From positions 248,001 through 312,000 of the forward strand of contig CAWKMN010000001.1 of assembly GCA_963850765.1 (NCBI GenBank): 64,000 nt of DNA, read 5' to 3'. The number at the start of each line of letters is the position of its first letter. The stretch's first letter is position 1. The position numbers and the translations under genes are program-made. The stretch comes from CAWKMN01 sp963850765. GTDB taxonomy: Bacteria; Chloroflexota; Anaerolineae; Aggregatilineales; Aggregatilineaceae. Of this stretch, positions 59,016-64,000 are shown in pieces. The notes below the pieces were generated by a model. The model had not been told where the DNA came from, made no database searches, and was given only the letters and a program-made list of their open reading frames with translations.

Positions 59016-60411
59016 ATGCCGCACATCTTCATTTCCTACAGCCGGGTAGACAGATTTTTCACCGAGCACTTTGAAGCGCGGCTGCGACGCATGTTCCCCG
59101 ACGTAGACATCTGGTTTGATGATCACCTGCACGGTGGCGATGTGTGGTGGGATGAAATTCTCAGCCAGATCGCCCAGTGCGACGTATTTATCTACCTGTT
59201 GTCCAACGAGTTCCGTGCGTTCTCCATACTGCCAGGCTGAGTTCAACGAGGCGCGACGGCTGCAAAAGCGTATCGTCACAGTCCAGATCCGCGACCGAAC
59301 GGAATTGACCGACGAACTGGATGACATTCAATACGTGGATATGAAAGCCGGCGTCGATGATCCCGATGCCCTGACGCGCTTAAGCGGTGCCGTCCGGTTG
59401 CAGCTTTCCAGGGCGGCGAAGAAGCGCCCGCTGTGGCAGCCACGTACACCGCGGCCAGCCCTCGCCAAAGAGGCTCCTCGTTTAGCCAACACGCCGGAAG
59501 TCGATACGCCACCCTTGCACCGCCCTGCACCCACGAGCGTTCGGGCAAAAAGATGCTTTCGCTTGCCCGCTCCCCGGACGATCCTGATTGCCGCGGTCAT
59601 TACGGGGTTATTCGCCAGCCTGGCAGCTTATATCATGCTGGGGAGGAATGATAACGGGCAGCCAACCGACGACCCGCAGCAAATGGCGCTCGATCAGGCG
59701 CGGAACTTCAGCGGGGGCAACGACGATTGGGAGCCGATCCTTCAGGCGTTCGATGGGGTGCCAATGGTCCTGGTCCCGGCCGGGTGCTTTGAGATGGGCA
59801 GCACGCGGTCCGACGAAGAAAAGCCGCCCCACCGCGTGTGTTTTGATGAGCCGTTCTGGATTGACCGCACGGAAGTGACCAATGGGCAGTTCGCCGCGTT
59901 CAATGGGCAGGCCGCCGCTGACAGTCGTTGGACAGGCGCACAACGTCCACGCGAGCAGATCACCTGGACCGAGGCGGCGGCATTTTGTGAGAGCCGGGGC
60001 GCACGGCTGCCGACCGAAGCCGAATGGGAATATGCGGCGGGGGGACCGGACAGTTGGGAATATCCCTGGGGAGACGAGTTTGTGAGTGATAATGTCGTGT
60101 GGAGCGAGAATGCAGGTGGCCAGACGGCAGACGTGGGGAGCAAACCAGATGGTGTGTCCTGGGTGGGGACATGGGACCTGAGTGGAAACGTGTGGGAATG
60201 GGCGGCGGACTGGTACGAGGGGGACTACTACCGCACGCTGGAAGATGGGGCAGTCAATCCAACCGGCCCGGCATCTGGCGAGTCCCGGGTGTTTCGCGGG
60301 GGCTCGTGGCCCGACAATTATTCGGGGGGATTCCGCGCCGCCTTTCGCAGCGGGACTCCGCCCGACGCCTGGTCCGACCATGTCGGTTTTCGGTGTGCCC
60401 GCTCTCGCTGA
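59016..60411 (+). CDS. TIR domain, membrane helix and SUMF1/FGE-like domain protein (one frame break)
   Basis: About 464 residues when one surplus T near 59213 is removed. The TIR domain (about 1-110) reads MPHIFISYSRVDRFFTEHFEARLRRMF, IWFDDHLHGGDVWWDEI, CDVFIYLLSNE and SVRSPYCQAEFNEARRL. The glutamate in SPYCQAEF (about residue 75) is at the position of the NAD-cleaving residue of active TIR enzymes. A linker of about 80 residues leads to a membrane helix (TILIAAVITGLFASLAAYIML). The C-terminal domain (about 245-464) is SUMF1-like: MVLVPAGCFEMGSTRSDE, PFWIDRTEVTNGQF, EAAAFCESRGARLPTEAEWEYAAG, LSGNVWEWAADWY, RVFRGGSW and HVGFRCARS. Stand-alone gene. Defence or signalling is inferred. Confidence 0.85.
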
Positions 60412-60535
60412 ACGCGGCGAAGCAGACAAACGCTTAGGCTTCTTTTCGTCGCAAGGAGGAGAGCCAGCGGGATCAACTTAGCTGAACGCTGCCCGCTGAA
60501 GGCTGATCGCTAAAAGCGTTTGATCAAAAACAACC
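60412..60535. other. gap after the TIR gene with a repeat remnant
   Basis: Contains GCTGAACGCTGCCCGCTGAAGGCTGATCGC near 60481-60510, a fragment of the TTAGCGATTAGC-type repeat family without a matching second arm. No gene or terminator is evident. Confidence 0.5.
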
Positions 60536-60564
60536 TTGACGAAATCCGCTTTTCACGTTAAGCT
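60536..60564 (+). promoter_or_regulatory. sigma-70-like promoter of the pyr operon
   Basis: TTGACG and TAAGCT are separated by 17 bases. Transcription would start near 60571, giving a 200-base leader with a small open reading frame and a terminator before pyrB. Confidence 0.75.
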
Positions 60565-60622
60565 GAAATCTCAGGGTTTCCCCCCTAACTTGACCATCAG
60601 ACACGGTTGATTGAGGACGCTC

Positions 60623-60733
60623 ATGCTGGTTTTGACCTCTGGACGCTACCTTATGCTGCCCCGGCATCGAAACTGGGTGCCCGCAGGCGGCGATCGTGCT
60701 GATCGGCAAGATCCTGTAGTTTTTCTTTCGTAA
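60623..60733 (+). CDS. pyr leader peptide (36 residues)
   Basis: Small reading frame MLVLTSGRYLMLPRHRNW... ending PVVFLS, with GAGGA six bases before the ATG. Its last codons cross a U-rich stretch (GTAGTTTTTCTTTCG), and the TAA stop lies three bases before the terminator hairpin. In E. coli pyrBI a 44-residue leader has the same layout: UTP-dependent pausing in a U-rich run couples ribosome position to termination. No sequence similarity to PyrL is claimed; the match is in architecture. Confidence 0.7.
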   Translation: MLVLTSGRYLMLPRHRNWVPAGGDRADRQDPVVFLS

Positions 60734-60736
60734 AAG

Positions 60737-60759
60737 CCACCGTGAGGTGGTTTTTTTTT
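60737..60759 (+). terminator. attenuator terminator before pyrB
   Basis: The arms GCCACC and GGTGGT with loop GTGA are followed by a run of T residues, 15 bases before the pyrB ATG. A terminator in this position stops most transcripts unless it is prevented from forming, so it is regulatory rather than the end of a gene. Confidence 0.85.
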
Positions 60760-60773
60760 GCATAGGAGGAACC

Positions 60774-61847
60774 ATGGCAACTGAAGCCCTGCAATATGCC
60801 GACCTGCGTCAATCGACGCGCTTTCTCGACGTGTATAAGCCCCCCAAGATCGACGGTGATTTCACCGGCAAGCATATCATCTCGGTTGATCAGTTCGACC
60901 GCCGCGACCTGCAAATCCTGTTCGACGCGACCACGTCCATCCGCAAGCGCATACGCCAGCACGATCGCGGCCTGCTGCAGCTCTGCGCCGGATCGCTGAT
61001 GGCGACGCTGTTTTACGAGGCCAGCACCCGGACGGATCTCAGCTTCCAGGCGGCGATGCGGCACCTGGGCGGCGAGGTCGTCGCGGCCAGCAACGGCGTG
61101 CAGTTCTCCTCGATCTACAAGGGCGAGAATCTGGCGGATACGGTGCGCGCGGTCGGCTGTTACTCGGATGTCATCGTGCTGCGCCATCCGCTGGTCGGCT
61201 CATCCTACGAGGCCGCGCACTATCTCGACACGCTGCGCTCGCAGATCTCACGCCGCCCGGTGATCATCAGCGGCGGCGACGGCGTGGGCGAGCATCCCTC
61301 GCAAGCGCTGCTGGACTGCTTCACTATCTACGACTTCAAGGGGCAGATCGACGGGCAGAATATCACGCTGGTGGGCGATCTCAAGAACGGCCGCACGGTG
61401 CATTCGCTGGCAAAGCTCATCGCACGCTATCAGGCCGAAGGCGCGACCCTCAATTTTGTCGCACCGGACATCCTGCGCATGCCGGAGAGCGTGGTGTCGT
61501 TTGTCCAGTCGCGGGGGATCAAGGTACAGCAAACCGACAACCTCTTCGATGTGCTCGGGGATACCGACGTGATCTACTGGACGCGCGTGCAGGAAGAACG
61601 GTTTGAGGATAAGTCCGAATACGAGGCGATCAAAGACCGCTTCATCATGACGCCGCCCGTGCTGGCGCAGGCCAAGCCCAACGCCATCCTGATGCACCCG
61701 CTGCCCCGCAAAAACGAGATGGGCACGCCGGAGGATCATGACAAGCTGGACACCGACCCGCGCGCCGTGTACTTCCGCCAGATGGAGAACGGGATGTTCG
61801 TCCGGATGGCGCTGCTGGCTAAGGTGATGGGCGGGCTGTGGGTCTAA
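60774..61847 (+). CDS. pyrB: aspartate carbamoyltransferase catalytic subunit
   Basis: 357 residues from the ATG at 60774 with AGGAGGAACC upstream. It joins carbamoyl phosphate and aspartate, the committed step of pyrimidine synthesis. Motifs: LFYEASTRTDLSFQAAMRHLGG (carbamoyl phosphate loop), GENLADTVRAVGCYSDVIVLRHP, GDGVGEHPSQALLDCFTIYDF, LVGDLKNGRTVHSLAKL and LMHPLPRKNEM. The protein is about 45 residues longer than E. coli PyrB, mostly at the N terminus. No pyrI is present. It starts the pyrBCD operon. Confidence 0.95.
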   Translation: MATEALQYADLRQSTRFLDVYKPPKIDGDFTGKHIISVDQFDRRDLQILFDATTSIRKRIRQHDRGLLQLCAGSLMATLFYEASTRTDLSFQAAMRHLGGEVVAASNGVQFSSIYKGENLADTVRAVGCYSDVIVLRHPLVGSSYEAAHYLDTLRSQISRRPVIISGGDGVGEHPSQALLDCFTIYDFKGQIDGQNITLVGDLKNGRTVHSLAKLIARYQAEGATLNFVAPDILRMPESVVSFVQSRGIKVQQTDNLFDVLGDTDVIYWTRVQEERFEDKSEYEAIKDRFIMTPPVLAQAKPNAILMHPLPRKNEMGTPEDHDKLDTDPRAVYFRQMENGMFVRMALLAKVMGGLWV

Positions 61848-61849
61848 CG

Positions 61850-62921
61850 ATGCTCCGAATTCCTGGCATGCTCGATCCGCACGTACATCTGCGCGACCTG
61901 GACTGGTCGCACAAGGCCACGTTTGCCAGCGAGACGGCGGCCGCGCTGGCCGGAGGCTACTGGGCGGTGCTGGATATGCCCAACACGCCACCGGCTACCA
62001 TCGACGCGGCGGCGCTCGATACCAAGCTGGCGGCGCTGGCAGCGGGCGCGATGTGCGACTGGGGCGTGTACTTCGGCGCGAGCCAGTCCGATAACAGCGC
62101 CGAGTATGCGCGCATCATCGGCCCGGTGTGCGGGCTGAAGATGTACAACAACGCCACGACCGGCAACCTGCTGATCGCGGATCAGGATCTGCGCGCCCGA
62201 CATTACCGGGCGTGGCCGGGCACCAAACCGATCGCCGTGCACGCCGAAGGGCAGACCGTGGCGGATATTCTCGCGCTGGTGCGGCAGTATCAGCCGGCAG
62301 ACGCATTTCTGCCACATCAGCACGGCCGAGGAGATCGCGCTGCTGCGCGCTGCCAAAGCCGACGGACTGCCGATCTCGGTCGGCGTCACGCCGCACCACC
62401 TGTTTTTAACGGAGGGCGATGTACGCACGCTCGGATCGCTCGGCCTGATGAAGCCGGAACTCAAGACCCAGGCCGATCAGGATGCGCTGTGGCAGGGGAT
62501 CGCGGATGGGCTGGTCGATGTCGTGGAGTCCGACCACGCACCCCATACACTGGCCGAGAAGCAGTCGGAACGCCCGCCGTTTGGCGTGCCGGGCCTGGAA
62601 ACGACGCTGCCGCTGCTGGGTACCGCCGTGCGCGATGGTCGCCTGACCACCGAGCGGCTGATCGAACTGGTGGCGACCAACCCGCAGCGCATTTTTGGTG
62701 CGCGGCCCGATCCCGACACCTACACGCTGGTCGATCTCGATGCCTCGTATGTCATCGAGCGCGCCAACCTGCGGACCCAGTGCGGTTGGTCGCCCTTCGA
62801 GGGGAAACGCGTCTGGGGCCGGGTGCGCGAGGTCTGGATCCGGGGCCGGCAGGTTTTCGACGGCGAAACAGTGTGCGTCACGCCCGGCTTTGGGCAGAAC
62901 CTGTTTGGGGGCCGATCATGA
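61850..62921 (+). CDS. pyrC: dihydroorotase (frame-disrupted)
   Basis: Cyclises carbamoyl aspartate to dihydroorotate. It starts at ATG 61850, two bases after the pyrB stop. Metal ligands are in MLDPHVHLRDLDWSH (two histidines), the carbamylated lysine is probably in GLKMYNNATTG, and further ligands are in HAEGQTVAD, HISTAEEIALLRAA, TPHHLFLTEGD and ESDHAPHTLAEK. The frame is lost near 62311, where one base appears to be missing (PADA to HFCHISTAEE), and continues unbroken to 62921. About 357 residues when repaired. Both sides are well conserved, so the gene is probably intact in the organism. Confidence 0.92.
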
Positions 62922-64000
62922 TCCGCACGGCGTTCTTGCGAACGAGCGATGTGGCCTACACGCGCCTGCTGCGCCCGCTGATCTTCCGGTCGTCGGCGCA
63001 GACCGCACACGAGCGGATGATGCGCCTGCTGCGCCTGCTGGATGCCGCACCGGGTGCAAGCGCAGCGTCGGCGCATCCTGCGCCGCGCGCTGTCACCGGA
63101 CGCCCCTATCCAGGCCGGCGGCGTGGATCTTGCCGCCCCACTAATCCTCGCGGCGGGGCTGGTCAAAGGGGACGGGTTCGAATCCGAGGAGGCAGCGCTG
63201 GCGGCGGTGCGCTCCGGCCGGAATATCATCCCTGGCTGGCGCTGCGTGCCGGCCATGGTGGGGCTGGTCGAGTTCGGATCGTTCACCCGCTGGCCGCGGA
63301 TGGGGAATCCCGGCGTGGTCGTATGGCGAGACGTGCCTACCCGCAGCACGCAGAACCGGGTCGGGCTGCGCAATCCGGGGGCGTGCGCCGCCGCCGAATT
63401 TCTTGCGGCGCGAACATCCCATCTGCCCGCGCAGTATGGGATCAACATCGCGGTCAGCCCCGGTGTGGATGATCCCGATCAGCAGGTGGAGGAAGTCCTC
63501 GCGGCGCTGGCGGCGTTTGTCGAGCGCGGCGTGCGTCCTGCCTGGTTCACGCTCAACCTGAGCTGTCCCAACACGGAAGATGATCCCACCGGGAACCAGA
63601 CGGCACACGGGGCGCGCCAGCTATGCCGCGCCGCAACCGAATACCTGAAGGGAACAGGTAGGGGCGTATTGCAATACGCCCCTACGTCGATGACTCCCCC
63701 TCCCCATCACATGGAGAGGGGGTCGGGGGGTGAGGCTCCCCTGTGGGTCAAAATCGGCCCCAACCTGTCCGCCGAACAGATCGCCGCGCTGATGCAGGTC
63801 TTCGCGGAAACCGGCGTGCGCGCGGTCGTCTCGACTAATACGCTCCCGATGCCAAGCCCCACGGATGCCGGCGTCATGGCGGGCGTGGCCGGCGGGCGGC
63901 TGCACGCTGATGCGCTGCACACGACGGCGGCGCTGCTGCACGAAAGAACCGCGCACGGCACCCCCGTGGACGTGATCGGCTGCGGCGGCGTGCTGGACGG
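62918..64000 (+). CDS. pyrD: dihydroorotate dehydrogenase, class 2 (partial, frame-disrupted, with repeat insertion)
   Basis: Quinone-linked flavoenzyme that oxidises dihydroorotate; the 3-prime end is outside the window. The N-terminal helix (MIRTAFLRTSDVAYTRLLRPLIF) is the membrane-docking segment of class 2 enzymes. Near 63052-63054 one surplus G shifts the frame, after which PIQAGGVDLAAPLILAAGLVKGDGF, GFVE-like LVEFGSFTRWPRMGNPG, FTLNLSCPNTEDDPTGNQTA and LWVKIGPNLSAEQI follow. About 26 codons between YLKG and LWVKIG come from a palindromic repeat (63658-63735) read in frame. The start overlaps pyrC by 4 bases. It ends in CGGVLDG, near the FMN phosphate site. Confidence 0.88.
63658..63735. 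repeat. two palindromic repeats inserted in frame in pyrD
   Basis: 63658-63685 is a perfect GTAGGGGCGTATTG palindrome (28 bases). 63694-63735 is a CTCTCC/GGAGAGG hairpin core (ACTCCCCCTCCCC with GGGGGTCGGGGGGTGAGG). Both families are otherwise intergenic in this window. The composite adds about 26 codons without a stop. Confidence 0.9.

Noticed and set aside
60571..60773. pyr leader considered as a PyrR-binding antiterminator
   Set aside because: No conserved PyrR-type anti-antiterminator loop is seen on the transcribed strand, and the leader peptide layout explains the terminator better.
61838..63472. A 544-codon frame spanning pyrC and pyrD, as if a fusion protein
   Set aside because: It arises from the frame break in pyrC: the correct pyrC frame continues to its own stop at 62921 and pyrD starts at 62918. 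The part after 63054 is out of frame with conserved PyrD sequence.

Overview
The window looks like a chromosomal segment of a Chloroflexota bacterium, probably Anaerolineae-like. This is inferred from moderately high GC, DUF6062 and DUF4012 genes, a roadblock protein beside response regulators, a yabE-like/rsmA pair, and many long hairpin repeats at gene ends. No rRNA, phage, IS transposase or CRISPR array is visible. Several conserved genes, including pyrC and pyrD, are split by single-base shifts, often in short C/G runs, which suggests a draft or long-read assembly.

Layout. 0-5.2 kb, minus strand: a BMP/YufNOPQ-type uptake operon (binding protein, double ATPase, two permeases; the last is cut by the window start). 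5.2-8 kb: a methyltransferase and a GAF histidine kinase. 8.3-14.3 kb: an exopolysaccharide block (CapD-like enzyme, DUF4012 protein, Wzz/tyrosine kinase). 14.7-17 kb: a large secreted SH3/beta-propeller protein. 17.2-21.3 kb: a sugar ABC importer. 21.4-22 kb: a tRNA with CAU anticodon interrupted by a group I intron, and tRNA-Gly. 22-26.4 kb: DUF6062, an EF-like protein, a SulP transporter and an unknown barrel-like protein. 26.4-34.2 kb: glycosyltransferases and a sugar aminotransferase. 34.4-36.9 kb: a MocR regulator and pdxS. 37.3-39.8 kb: a hydrolase and a dipeptidase. 39.9-43.7 kb: a GntR-type regulator divergent from a tungstate importer tupABC. 43.9-50.2 kb: tRNA-Lys, a CorC/HlyC protein, thiolase with DUF35 partner, SRP RNA, a YabE-like protein and rsmA. 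51.3-56.5 kb: a signalling island (roadblock, response regulators, GAF/PAS kinase). 56.7-58.9 kb: moaADEC. 59-60.4 kb: a TIR-membrane-SUMF protein. 60.5 kb to the end: pyrB-pyrC-pyrD behind a leader-peptide attenuator.

Connections. Tungstate/molybdate uptake (tupABC) and pterin cofactor synthesis (moaADEC) would serve the same metalloenzymes. The two carbohydrate blocks, 8-14 kb and 26-34 kb, both fit cell-surface polysaccharide synthesis.

Most notable: a group IC3-like intron in a tRNA(CAU) whose peripheral loop carries a repeat also found at 45.7 kb; a pyrBI-style attenuator; an in-frame palindromic insertion in pyrD; hairpin repeats that supply the last codons of genes and nest inside each other; and a clean palindromic operator between the tup regulator and tupA.
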